Shown here in pieces: positions 1 to 7,938 of a stretch of 64,000 nt of DNA. Position numbers and translations under genes: made by a program. Origin of the DNA: an uncultured Bacteroidales bacterium (GTDB lineage Bacteria; Bacteroidota; Bacteroidia; Bacteroidales; Bacteroidaceae); contig CACWFV010000002.1 of assembly GCA_902760315.1 (NCBI GenBank), forward strand, positions 1-64,000, in the 5' to 3' direction. The notes below the pieces were generated by a model. The model did not search any database. It saw nothing but the letters and a program-made list of their open reading frames with translations, and was not told the origin of the DNA. How positions within the stretch are numbered: position 1 is the stretch's first letter; each line of letters starts with the position of its first letter.

Positions 1-618
1 ACTCTTGCCGTTGACCTCTTTCCAGTTCAGTATCGTGGTGGTGGTCAGTCCCCAGTCGTCGATGCGCGTCTCCTCAGGCGTGAGGATGAGCGTTACTGGG
101 CGGTAGATGCCGGCACCGGGATACCAGCGCGAACTCTCCTCCTCATTCTTCAGGCTGACCTCCAACAGGTTGTCGCCCGTCTTGACAAAGGGGGTAATGT
201 CTATGCGGAATGCATTGTAGCCATAAGCCCAATAGCCTGCTTTCTGGCCATTGACAAAAACCGTAGGCTCAGCCATGGCGCCGTCGAAGACCAACTCGGC
301 ATGCCCCTTGAAACCGTTGGGAATCGTCAGCGTACGCTTGTAGTAGCCCTCACCAATCCAGGGCAGCGCACCGGAGCGCCCACTCTTCTCGGTAGGCTCC
401 GTCTCGCCATTCTGCACGATGGCCACCCGCTGCAGGTCCCACTTCTTGTCGAAAGGGCCACCAATAGCCCAGTCGTGGGGCACGCTGACAGTCTGCCACG
501 ATAGTTTGTCACGAGAGAACTGCCAGTCGTCGGTCAGTACTACCTCCTGGCGTTGCTGGGCCGCTACGCTCAGCGGTAGCAGAGCCCAGACAAACATAGA
601 CTTAAGAATTAGATTCAT
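1..618 (-). CDS. Glycoside hydrolase family 2 (beta-galactosidase-like), N-terminal part, cut by window edge
   Basis: The frame is open from an ATG at 618 to the window edge, giving 206 residues with no stop, so the gene is partial. The N-terminus is a signal peptide (MNLILKSMFVWALLPLSVAAQ), placing the enzyme in the periplasm or outer membrane. What follows is the jelly-roll sugar-binding domain of GH2: WQTVSVPHDWAI near residues 41-52, then GEGYYKRTLTIP, VFVNGQKAGYWAYGYNAFRIDIT and SSRWYPGAGIYRPV. These blocks are typical of GH2 beta-galactosidases and related exo-glycosidases. The catalytic TIM barrel lies outside the window, so the substrate cannot be assigned. A promoter sits just upstream at 642-667. 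Family placement is firm; specificity is unknown. Confidence 0.85.
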   Translation of the reverse strand, partial: MNLILKSMFVWALLPLSVAAQQRQEVVLTDDWQFSRDKLSWQTVSVPHDWAIGGPFDKKWDLQRVAIVQNGETEPTEKSGRSGALPWIGEGYYKRTLTIPNGFKGHAELVFDGAMAEPTVFVNGQKAGYWAYGYNAFRIDITPFVKTGDNLLEVSLKNEEESSRWYPGAGIYRPVTLILTPEETRIDDWGLTTTTILNWKEVNGKS

Positions 619-641
619 CTTAGTATGTTATAATTACGCCA

Positions 642-667
642 CAAAGGTACAATTTTTTTTTGAACAA
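642..667 (-). promoter_or_regulatory. Promoter of the GH2 gene
   Basis: On the minus strand TACCTTTG (642-649) matches the Bacteroidota -7 element TAnnTTTG. A TTG at 665-667 could be the -33 element, but the spacing of 15 nt is short, so the -33 assignment is tentative. Confidence 0.55.
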
Positions 668-677
668 TACCAACAAT

Positions 678-715
678 TCTGCCGACAATCATCAGAAAAA
701 ATGATTGTCGGCAGA
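678..715. repeat. 15-bp perfect inverted repeat downstream of glnN (terminator candidate)
   Basis: Arms 678-692 (TCTGCCGACAATCAT) and 701-715 are perfect reverse complements with an 8-nt A-rich loop. The hairpin lies 18 nt beyond the glnN stop and just upstream of the GH2 promoter, so it probably ends the dapF-dapL-glnN transcript. No clean T-run follows on the minus strand. Confidence 0.55.
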
Positions 716-732
716 TTGTCGTAAGAAGATAG

Positions 733-2949
733 TTATCTGATGAACAGCAGTTCGCGGTACTTTGGCAGCGGCCAGAGTCTGTCGTCCACAATGAGCTCAA
801 GCTTGTCTATCTGGTAGCGAATGGTGTCCAGATAAGGCTCCACCTTGTCGTGGTAGACAATGGCCTTCTGGTGCTCGTCGGTGATGCGGTTGGCCTCCTT
901 GCGGGCGGCAACGAGTTCCTCGACGCCCTTCTCGATGGCAGCCGTGCGCTCGGCTATCTCCTCAATCAGTTTGATGTTGCGACCAGACAGCGTCTCCGCA
1001 TGGTCAGAGCCGAAGACCAGTGTCATGTTCTCCACATTCTTCAGCAGCTGGCTCTGATAGCGGGTAGCTACGGGGATGATGTGGTTCATGGACAGGTCGC
1101 CCAGCACACGGGCCTCAATCTGAATCTTCTTGGTGTAGGTTTCCCACTTTACCTCGTTGCGAGCCTCCAACTCTTTCCGGGTCATTACGCCCAGACTCTC
1201 GAACATCCGGATGCTCTCCTTGTCCAGGTAGCGCTCAAAGATCTTCGGACACGACTTCTCCACGTCCAGTCCACGTTTCTCGGCCTCAACGACCCACTCG
1301 TCGCTGTAGCCGTTGCCGTCGAAGCGGATGGGCTTGCAGGTCTTGATGTCCTCGCGCAACACGTCGATGATGGCGTGGAAAGTGGCACTATGCTCTGTGC
1401 CTTTCAGCTTCTCTGTAAATTCAGGAATGCGGGCGTCAACGCGCTTCTTGAAGTCAACCAGTGCCTCAGCCACGGCAGCATTCAGCGCTATCATAGCGCT
1501 GGCACAGTTGGCCTCGCTACCTACGGCGCGGAACTCAAAACGGTTGCCGGTGAAGGCAAACGGACTGGTGCGGTTGCGGTCGGTGTTGTCGATGAGCAGT
1601 TCAGGAATCTCAGGGATATCCATCTTCAGCCCCTGTTTGCCAGCCATAGCCAGGATGTTGTCCACGTCAGCCTTCTCGATGTGGTCGAGCAGTTCTGAGA
1701 CCTGCTTGCCCAGGAACGATGAAACGATAGCGGGAGGTGCCTCGTTAGCACCCAGACGGTGGGCATTGGTGGCCGACATGATGCTGGCCTTCAGCAGTCC
1801 GTTGTGACGATAGACGCCCATCAGTGTCTCCACAATGAAGGTGGCAAAGCGCAGGTTCTGTTCAGGTGTTTTGCCTGGTGCATGGAGCAGCACGCCATTG
1901 TCGGTAGAGAGGCTCCAGTTGTTGTGCTTACCAGAGCCGTTGATGCCGGCAAAGGGTTTCTCGTGGAGCAGCACGCGGAAACCGTGCTTGCGGGCCACCT
2001 TCTTCATGACGGACATGAGCAGCATATTGTGGTCAACAGCCAGGTTGGTTTCCTCGAAGATGGGAGCCAGCTCAAACTGGTTGGGAGCCACCTCGTTGTG
2101 GCGTGTCTTGCAGGGAATACCCAACTCCAGGGCCTCAATCTCCAGGTCCTTCATGAAAGCCTGCACACGCTCAGGGATGCTGCCAAAGTAGTGGTCGTCC
2201 ATCTGCTGGTTCTTGGCCGAGTCGTGGCCCATCAGTGTGCGTCCGGTCAACAGCAGGTCGGGACGGGCAGCATAGAGTCCTTCGTCGACGAGGAAATACT
2301 CCTGTTCCCACCCCAGGTTCGACGTCACCTTCTTGACGGTGGGGTCGAAGTAGTGGCACACGTCGGTAGCGGCTACGTTGACGGCATGCAGGGCACGCAA
2401 CAGGGGAGCCTTGTAGTCGAGTGCCTCGCCACTGTAGCTGATAAACACGGTGGGAATACACAGCGTGTCGTCGATGATAAAAACCGGCGAGGTGGGGTCC
2501 CAGGCGCTATAGCCGCGAGCCTCGAAGGTGGAACGAATGCCGCCAGAGGGGAACGAAGAAGCGTCGGGCTCCTGCTGTACGAGCAGTTTGCCGCTGAACT
2601 CTTCTACCATGCCGCCCTTGCCGTCGTGCTCAATGAAGGAATCGTGCTTCTCGGCAGTGCCCTCCGTCAGGGGCTGGAACCAATGAGTATAGTGGGTGAC
2701 ACCGTTCTCGCTGGCCCACTGCTTCATACCTGCTGCGACGGCATCAGCTATGTCGCGGTCCAGACGGGCACCATTGTCCATGACGTCAATCATCTTTTCG
2801 TACACATCCTTGGGCAGATACTTGTACATCTTCTCACGATTGAACACCTTACGTCCGAAATATTCGCACGGTCTCACACTGGGTGTTTTTACGTCGAGGG
2901 CCTTCTTCCTGAAGGCCTCACCGACAACCTGAAATCTTAATGTTTCCAT
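733..2949 (-). CDS. glnN: Glutamine synthetase type III
   Basis: This 738-residue protein is a full-length GSIII, the large glutamine synthetase type of Bacteroidota, which makes glutamine from glutamate, ammonia and ATP as a dodecamer in the cytoplasm. Diagnostic blocks are visible: GWEQEYFLVD at about 213-222, RHNEVAPNQFELAPIFEETN at 283-302 (metal and substrate ligands) and KPFAGINGSGKHNNWSL at 331-347 (ATP/glutamate site). GSI and GSII enzymes are much shorter. It is the last gene of dapF-dapL-glnN, 7 nt after dapL, so it is probably co-transcribed. It sits beside amt/glnK and the glutamate synthase genes, consistent with the GS-GOGAT cycle. Long antisense frames across it are shadows. 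Confidence 0.97.
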   Translation of the reverse strand: METLRFQVVGEAFRKKALDVKTPSVRPCEYFGRKVFNREKMYKYLPKDVYEKMIDVMDNGARLDRDIADAVAAGMKQWASENGVTHYTHWFQPLTEGTAEKHDSFIEHDGKGGMVEEFSGKLLVQQEPDASSFPSGGIRSTFEARGYSAWDPTSPVFIIDDTLCIPTVFISYSGEALDYKAPLLRALHAVNVAATDVCHYFDPTVKKVTSNLGWEQEYFLVDEGLYAARPDLLLTGRTLMGHDSAKNQQMDDHYFGSIPERVQAFMKDLEIEALELGIPCKTRHNEVAPNQFELAPIFEETNLAVDHNMLLMSVMKKVARKHGFRVLLHEKPFAGINGSGKHNNWSLSTDNGVLLHAPGKTPEQNLRFATFIVETLMGVYRHNGLLKASIMSATNAHRLGANEAPPAIVSSFLGKQVSELLDHIEKADVDNILAMAGKQGLKMDIPEIPELLIDNTDRNRTSPFAFTGNRFEFRAVGSEANCASAMIALNAAVAEALVDFKKRVDARIPEFTEKLKGTEHSATFHAIIDVLREDIKTCKPIRFDGNGYSDEWVVEAEKRGLDVEKSCPKIFERYLDKESIRMFESLGVMTRKELEARNEVKWETYTKKIQIEARVLGDLSMNHIIPVATRYQSQLLKNVENMTLVFGSDHAETLSGRNIKLIEEIAERTAAIEKGVEELVAARKEANRITDEHQKAIVYHDKVEPYLDTIRYQIDKLELIVDDRLWPLPKYRELLFIR

Positions 2950-2956
2950 AATAGTG

Positions 2957-4189
2957 TTATTTTTTAGTCCAGTTTTCTATTCTTGTCAGTGCTTCTTCTG
3001 TTTTCTCCTTGCTGCCAAAAGCCGTGAAGCGTACGTAGCCCTCGCCGGCAGGTCCGAAGCCCACCCCTGGCGTGCACACCACGCCGGCGCCATAGAGTAA
3101 CTCTTCAAAGAATTGCCATGAGCTGCTGCCGTTAGGAGTGCGCATCCAGATATAGGGGGCGTTCTCGCCGCCGTAGACCTCGAAGCCAAGCTTTCGCAGG
3201 CTGCCCAGCATCAGGCGGGCGTTCCGCATGTAGTAGTCGATGGTCTGCTTCACCTGTTGCTTGCCTTCGGGCGAATAGATGGCTTCTGCAGCCCGCTGCG
3301 AGATATAGCTGATGCCGTTGAACTTGGTGCACTGACGGCGATACCACAGCGGATTCAGTGGTATGCGCTCGCCAGTCAGGGTGGCAGCGGTCAGGTCCTT
3401 GGGGACGACCGTATAGCCACAACGCACACCGGTAAAGCCTGCCGTCTTGGAATAAGAGTGAAACTCGATGGCACAGCGGCGGGCCCCGCGAATCTCGTAG
3501 ATGGAGTGTGGGATGCTGTCGTCCTGGATATAGGCCTGGTAAGCCGCGTCATAGAAGATGAGCGTGTCGTTCTTCAAAGCGTAGTTTACCCACTTACGCA
3601 ACTCCTCACGGGTAATGACCATACCCGTAGGGTTATTGGGGTAGCAGAGGTAGATGACGTCGACCCTGCGCTTGGGAATCTGCGGCACAAAACCGTTCTC
3701 CGCATTACAGTGCATGTAGACAACGTTAGACCAGCGGCCATCCTCCACCGTACCGGCACGGCCTATCATCACGTTGGAGTCGATATAGACAGGATAGATG
3801 GGGTCGGTGACACCGATGGAGTTGTCCCAGCGAATGAGTTCCTGGATATTGCCCGTGTCGCTCTTTGCGCCGTCGTTGACGAATATCTCGTCAATATCGA
3901 GATGGATGCCACGAGGCAGAAAGTCGTTCTTCAGAATAGCCTCACGCAGGAAATCGTAACCTTGCTCAGGACCATAGCCGTGGAAGCCGCTGGCCGTTCC
4001 CATCTCGTCGGCAGCCTTATGCATAGCTTCAACTACCGCCGGGCACAATGGCTGGGTGACGTCGCCTATGCCCAACGAGATGATGTCGGCCTTGGGGTGG
4101 GTCACCTTGAAGGCGTTGACCTTCTTGGCAATGTCTGCAAACAAATAGTTGTTTGGCAGCTTTAAGAAATGTTCGTTAACTAGTGCCAT
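2957..4189 (-). CDS. dapL: LL-diaminopimelate aminotransferase
   Basis: This 410-residue fold-type I PLP aminotransferase converts tetrahydrodipicolinate directly to LL-diaminopimelate using glutamate, bypassing the succinyl or acetyl intermediates of lysine and peptidoglycan synthesis. The DapL start MALVNEHFLKLPNNYLFADI, the GDVTQPL block near 43-49, the CYPNNPTGM turn at 182-190 and the PLP lysine K248 in SYSKTAGFTGVRCGY are all present. It lies 3 nt after dapF, the next enzyme of the pathway, and 7 nt before glnN. Glutamate is the amino donor, which links this gene to the nitrogen genes around it. Confidence 0.97.
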   Translation of the reverse strand: MALVNEHFLKLPNNYLFADIAKKVNAFKVTHPKADIISLGIGDVTQPLCPAVVEAMHKAADEMGTASGFHGYGPEQGYDFLREAILKNDFLPRGIHLDIDEIFVNDGAKSDTGNIQELIRWDNSIGVTDPIYPVYIDSNVMIGRAGTVEDGRWSNVVYMHCNAENGFVPQIPKRRVDVIYLCYPNNPTGMVITREELRKWVNYALKNDTLIFYDAAYQAYIQDDSIPHSIYEIRGARRCAIEFHSYSKTAGFTGVRCGYTVVPKDLTAATLTGERIPLNPLWYRRQCTKFNGISYISQRAAEAIYSPEGKQQVKQTIDYYMRNARLMLGSLRKLGFEVYGGENAPYIWMRTPNGSSSWQFFEELLYGAGVVCTPGVGFGPAGEGYVRFTAFGSKEKTEEALTRIENWTKK

Positions 4190-4192
4190 ATA

Positions 4193-4999
4193 TTATTCTG
4201 TTTCTATTGTTCCGTCAAATACAAATGTGGCAGGTCCGGTCATGTAGACGTGGTTGTCGCTTTCGCGCCACTCAATGTGCAGCGTGCCACCATCCATGAC
4301 GATGTCGCTCTCACGCCCCGCCCTGCCAGTCAGACATGCAGCCACAGCCGTGGCACAGGCTCCGGTTCCGCACGCTTGGGTAACACCGCTGCCGCGCTCC
4401 CATACCCTTGTCCTGATGCCACCTCCAACCAGTGCTTGCGCAAACTCAATGTTGCAGCGCTGGGGAAAGGCAGGATGGTGTTCCAGAATGCGCCCCGTCT
4501 CAGCCACCTGGTCTGTGTTGTCGGTGAAAATAACGTAGTGAGGATTACCCATAGAGACGAAGAGTCCCTTGCTCATGTCCTGACGGGCCACGAAGAGCCG
4601 TTCATCCTCCAGCACCGGTTCTCCCATATCAACGGTGACGGACGCTACTGTTCCGTCCGTTACGTGTAACTGAAGCGTCTTGATACCCGACAATGTCAGC
4701 AACCGGATGGAGGTTTTGGTGCTCAATGCGCGTTCATAGAGGTATTTCCCTATGCACCTGGAAGCATTGCCGCACATCATGGCCTCACTGCCGTCAGCAT
4801 TGAAGATGCGCATGGAGAAGTCGGCCTCAGGCACAGGACTCCGGTCAATGAGCACCAGCCCGTCGGAGCCGATACCCTTATGACGGTCGCTCCATCTGAC
4901 GGCGGCCCTGCTGGGAGTATCGACAGGGTGCTGAGCCACATTGACATATATGTAGTCGTTGCCGCAGCCGTGCATCTTGGTAAAGGGAATTCGTGTCAT
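4193..4999 (-). CDS. dapF: Diaminopimelate epimerase
   Basis: This 268-residue protein is of normal length for the PLP-independent epimerase that interconverts LL- and meso-diaminopimelate. The two catalytic cysteines are in the expected places: C76 in MMCGNASRC and C210 in [10 protein letters not shown]. The start [15 protein letters not shown] is the usual DapF N-terminus. It is the first gene of the dapF-dapL-glnN operon and is preceded by a strong promoter at 5065-5096. Confidence 0.97.
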   Translation of the reverse strand: MTRIPFTKMHGCGNDYIYVNVAQHPVDTPSRAAVRWSDRHKGIGSDGLVLIDRSPVPEADFSMRIFNADGSEAMMCGNASRCIGKYLYERALSTKTSIRLLTLSGIKTLQLHVTDGTVASVTVDMGEPVLEDERLFVARQDMSKGLFVSMGNPHYVIFTDNTDQVAETGRILEHHPAFPQRCNIEFAQALVGGGIRTRVWERGSGVTQACGTGACATAVAACLTGRAGRESDIVMDGGTLHIEWRESDNHVYMTGPATFVFDGTIETE

Positions 5000-5064
5000 G
5001 TCGTTTAGTGTCGTGTTGTGATATTTTTGCGCTAAGGAATTATCCTTTTGCCATTAATTGAGTA

Positions 5065-5113
5065 CAAAGGTAATACAAAAAGACAGAGTAACAAAAGAAA
5101 TTGCGACGTTTTG
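5065..5113 (-). promoter_or_regulatory. dapF-dapL-glnN promoter with upstream GACGTTTTG motif
   Basis: On the minus strand TTTTG (5092-5096), a 19-nt spacer and TACCTTTG (5065-5072) make a near-ideal Bacteroidota promoter. GACGTTTTG on the plus strand (5105-5113) lies just upstream of the -33 element; the same nonamer occurs inside the glnK and gltB promoters. The rest of 5000-5295 is AT-rich with no gene. Confidence 0.75.
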
Positions 5114-5246
5114 AATATAAAAATACTCAGCAAATTACAATTTGGTAGTTTCGTGCGCATTGGAATGTAAATTTATCAGCATTGCCCTGTCTAATCTTTC
5201 CTTTTTATTACAATTCGTTATTTCAACTGATTTCAAAACAAAGCAA

Positions 5247-5279
5247 GCCCTCTCTTCTACGTATCCAAGAAGAGAGGGC
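5247..5279 (-). terminator. Terminator of the glnK-amt-OMP operon
   Basis: A 12-bp perfect stem (GCCCTCTCTTCT at 5247-5258 against 5268-5279) with a 9-nt loop lies 17 nt beyond the stop of the outer-membrane protein. It is followed on the minus strand by a T-rich tract. Confidence 0.75.
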
Positions 5280-5295
5280 GAATACCTGGTGAAGA

Positions 5296-6003
5296 TTATG
5301 GTTGCAGCGTAAAACCCAGAACCAGGTATGCTTTCTGTGAGCAGGGATTGGCAGCAATCTGTGCAAACAGAGGAATCGAAAACGTATCAGTTATCCTGAT
5401 GTCCTTGGTTGCTTTCAGAGCAACATTAGTGACTGCAAAGCCGTTAGTGGCATACTGTACAGAAGAAGAGGGGACAGCACCGACCGTGGCAGTCCAGTCG
5501 ACAGCAGAGAGTTTGAATGGGACAACTATTTCCATGTAACTGCTATAGGCGCGCGTGCCGTCCTTTTTATAGTCGTTGCCTGCAAAGTTGGTGTAGCACT
5601 GCAGTGCCGCAAAGCCGAAGTCGTAGCCGATGTTAGCCTCGAAGACGTGATTGGTGGCATGGGCGTCGTACTTGAAGTAGCGCCCCTCAGGATCGCCGCC
5701 AGCAAACTGGTTAAACCAATAGTCAGTGATGCCGATGTTGAGACCACCAATGGTATAGCTCAGTGTCAGGTCAAACTCTTTTGTATCGGTAGTGTTTGCC
5801 AAACCCACGCTGCCCCACGCTGTCAGCGACAATCCCCGATAGCCAACGGCCAAGGTGGGCTGTAGCGCGACATTGCCCAAGTCCTGACCACGCCAGATAT
5901 AACTACTTACGGCATCAGCCTTTACCGTTGTCTCTAACTCGTCCTGAGCAAGGGCGGTGCCACTAAGCACCATACCCATTGCCAATAAAACAATCTTTTT
6001 CAT
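5296..6003 (-). CDS. Putative outer-membrane beta-barrel protein linked to ammonium uptake
   Basis: From the ATG at 6003 the protein has 235 residues; an earlier TTG is less likely because the ATG gives a clean signal peptide (MKKIVLLAMGMVLSGTALAQ). The mature part alternates short hydrophobic and polar stretches with many aromatic residues (SSYIWRGQDLGN, LSLTAWGSVGLAN, DLTLSYTIGGLNIGITDYWF) and ends in a hydrophobic strand, LVLGFTLQP, as expected of a porin-like barrel. It resembles the TorF-type putative porins, but I cannot name a substrate. It is the third gene after glnK and amt and 15 nt beyond amt, so a role in bringing ammonium or small nitrogen compounds across the outer membrane is a reasonable inference. 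Confidence 0.75.
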   Translation of the reverse strand: MKKIVLLAMGMVLSGTALAQDELETTVKADAVSSYIWRGQDLGNVALQPTLAVGYRGLSLTAWGSVGLANTTDTKEFDLTLSYTIGGLNIGITDYWFNQFAGGDPEGRYFKYDAHATNHVFEANIGYDFGFAALQCYTNFAGNDYKKDGTRAYSSYMEIVVPFKLSAVDWTATVGAVPSSSVQYATNGFAVTNVALKATKDIRITDTFSIPLFAQIAANPCSQKAYLVLGFTLQP

Positions 6004-6018
6004 ACCCAATAAAAATGT

Positions 6019-7275
6019 TTAGTTGTAACACATTTCTCCGTGCTCGTAAACGTCGAGTCCCTCCTCTTCGATGCGTTTGTCAACGCGCAGACCATGCAGC
6101 TTCTTGATGCCATAGAATAAAACTATGCCACAGATGGCTGCCCAGAGGTCGATGACCAAAATTCCAAACAACTCTGCACCGAAGAAGCCCCAGCCGTGAC
6201 CGTAGAATGCACCGTTGCTGGTAGAGAGCAGACCAGTCATTAGTGTACCCAAGATACCGCATACACCATGGACTGAAGATGCACCCACGGGGTCGTCGAT
6301 ATGCAGACGGTGGTCAATAAACTCAATGGCATAAACCAAGACAATGCCGCATACCAGACCTATGATGATGGCACCACAAGGAGACACCAAGTCGCAACCT
6401 GCAGTGATGCCTACCAGACCGGCTAATACACCATTGAGCGTCAGCGAGAGCGAGGGTTTGCCGTACCTGATGTAGGTGAGAAACATGGTAGCTACTCCGC
6501 CTGCAGCAGCTGCCAAATTGGTTGTGAGGAACACGTGACTGATGGCAATGCGGTTCACCTCACCACTGGCAGCCAACTGTGACCCAGGGTTGAATCCAAA
6601 CCATCCCAGCCAGAGGATGAACACGCCCAGCGCTGCCATTGCCAGATTGTGACCGGGAATAGCACGGCTTTTTTTGTCTGTACCATATTTACCAACACGA
6701 GGACCTAATGCCAAGGCACCAATCAGTGCCAGCACACCACCCACGCTGTGTACGATGGCCGAACCAGCAAAATCGTGGAAAACGTCCCCAAAGGTGGTCA
6801 TCATAAAGCTGTCAGCAGCATCATTGCAGAGCCATCCTCCACCCCAGGTCCAATGACCTTCGATGGGATAGATGAACAGCGAGATGACGGCGCTGTAGAC
6901 TAAATACATCGAGAACTTGGTGCGCTCGGCCATAGCACCACTTACAATGGTAGCACTGGTAGCACAGAACACGGTCTCGAAAATCAGGAAGCCCTCCACA
7001 GGCAAGTCGCCCTTGTAGAAAGAGAGGTTGCCCCAGTTGGGCATACCGATGAATCCGCCCATGGTGTCACCGCCAAACATAAAACCGAAGCCGAGGAAGA
7101 AGAACAACAGCGATCCAAACATGAAGTCAACAAAGTTTTTCATCAGAATGTTGGCAGTGTTCTTGCTACGCGTAAAACCAGCTTCACACAGTGCAAAACC
7201 AGGCTGCATCCAGAAAACCAACATAGCAGCCAATAGCATCCATACAGTATCAAGTGATAATCCTATTTCGTTCAT
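6019..7275 (-). CDS. amt: Ammonium transporter
   Basis: This 418-residue, highly hydrophobic protein has about 11 transmembrane segments and the Amt/MEP/Rh signatures: FWMQPGFALCEAGFTRSKNTANILMKN at the start, the GHWTWGGGWL region with the pore tryptophans, DFAGSAIVHSVGG with the first pore histidine, and DDPVGASSVHGVCGILGT with the second pore-histidine region. It moves ammonium into the cytoplasm and would be gated by the PII protein encoded immediately upstream. Confidence 0.97.
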   Translation of the reverse strand: MNEIGLSLDTVWMLLAAMLVFWMQPGFALCEAGFTRSKNTANILMKNFVDFMFGSLLFFFLGFGFMFGGDTMGGFIGMPNWGNLSFYKGDLPVEGFLIFETVFCATSATIVSGAMAERTKFSMYLVYSAVISLFIYPIEGHWTWGGGWLCNDAADSFMMTTFGDVFHDFAGSAIVHSVGGVLALIGALALGPRVGKYGTDKKSRAIPGHNLAMAALGVFILWLGWFGFNPGSQLAASGEVNRIAISHVFLTTNLAAAAGGVATMFLTYIRYGKPSLSLTLNGVLAGLVGITAGCDLVSPCGAIIIGLVCGIVLVYAIEFIDHRLHIDDPVGASSVHGVCGILGTLMTGLLSTSNGAFYGHGWGFFGAELFGILVIDLWAAICGIVLFYGIKKLHGLRVDKRIEEEGLDVYEHGEMCYN

Positions 7276-7308
7276 ATTTCAAAAGTCTTTGTGTTGTTGT
7301 GTAATGCG

Positions 7309-7656
7309 TTACTTTTTATCTCTCAGTACGGTGTCACCATGCTCGCCAGTGCGAATAGACCACGTGTCTATCATTTCGCTGACGAAAATGCGGCCATCGC
7401 CAACCTCTCCGGTATGGGCCACACTGAGCAGCACCTTTACCGTCGGTTCCAAAAACATATCCCGGCATACAATCGTGATGGCAACACGCTCTATGACATC
7501 TGTGCTGTACTGCACACCACGATAGATGCGCTCCTGGCGGCTCTGTCCGATACCATGCACATCGTGGTACTCAAACCAGTCGATATCCGACGAGAGTAAA
7601 GCTTCCTTCACCTCTTCGAACTTGGTCTTCCTGATAATTGCTTCAATCCTTTTCAT
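7309..7656 (-). CDS. glnK: Nitrogen regulatory PII protein
   Basis: This 115-residue protein has the PII fold markers: MKRIEAIIRKTKFEEVKEAL, the T-loop IYRGVQY with Y50 at the position of the classical uridylylated tyrosine, and TGEVGDGRIFV for ATP/2-oxoglutarate binding. The N-terminal half of the T-loop region (DWFEYHDVHGIGQSRQERI) is less canonical but of the right length. It is the first gene of glnK-amt-OMP, the usual arrangement for a PII that blocks Amt. Its promoter carries the shared GACGTTTTG motif. Confidence 0.95.
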   Translation of the reverse strand: MKRIEAIIRKTKFEEVKEALLSSDIDWFEYHDVHGIGQSRQERIYRGVQYSTDVIERVAITIVCRDMFLEPTVKVLLSVAHTGEVGDGRIFVSEMIDTWSIRTGEHGDTVLRDKK

Positions 7657-7712
7657 AACTTAACCTCTTTAATTAATAAAAAGCCACGGTGACTAATCCT
7701 TGAATTCGATGG

Positions 7713-7742
7713 CAAAATTACGACGTTTTGGTAAAACAACAA
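7713..7742 (-). promoter_or_regulatory. glnK promoter with internal GACGTTTTG
   Basis: On the minus strand TTG (7740-7742), a 19-nt spacer and TAATTTTG (7713-7720) form the promoter. GACGTTTTG on the plus strand (7722-7730) lies between the two elements, where a bound protein would block or reshape polymerase binding. Confidence 0.7.
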
Positions 7743-7778
7743 GCTATTGCCGCCAGCTTTCGTTTTAGAAAATTAGCA

Positions 7779-7831
7779 AAAGTAACAATTTGAAAGCAAA
7801 ATGCGGTCATTGTCTTTCAAATTGTTACTTT
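7779..7831. repeat. 18-bp perfect inverted repeat between glnK and gltB
   Basis: Arms 7779-7796 (AAAGTAACAATTTGAAAG) and 7814-7831 are exact reverse complements separated by 17 nt. The repeat sits midway between the divergent glnK and gltB promoters, so it could be a shared operator or a cruciform. Confidence 0.8.
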
Positions 7832-7865
7832 GTGTAAAAATGTAGACTAAAACGTCAGAAAAAAG

Positions 7866-7896
7866 TTTGTTTCTTTGACGTTTTGCTATAAATTTG
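7866..7896 (+). promoter_or_regulatory. gltB operon promoter with internal GACGTTTTG
   Basis: TTTG (7866-7869), a 19-nt spacer and TAAATTTG (7889-7896) match the Bacteroidota promoter. GACGTTTTG (7877-7885) lies between them, and an inverted partner TAAAACGTC lies at 7848-7856. A degenerate copy, GACGTTAT, is downstream at 7909-7916. Confidence 0.7.
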
Positions 7897-7938
7897 CGCC
7901 CGATTTGTGACGTTATGATGAATTAATGTAAGGATAAT

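Noticed and set aside
1759..2940. 393-codon plus-strand open frame opposite glnN
   Set aside because: It is a shadow of the strongly conserved glnN coding strand; the translation shows no family motif or plausible promoter.
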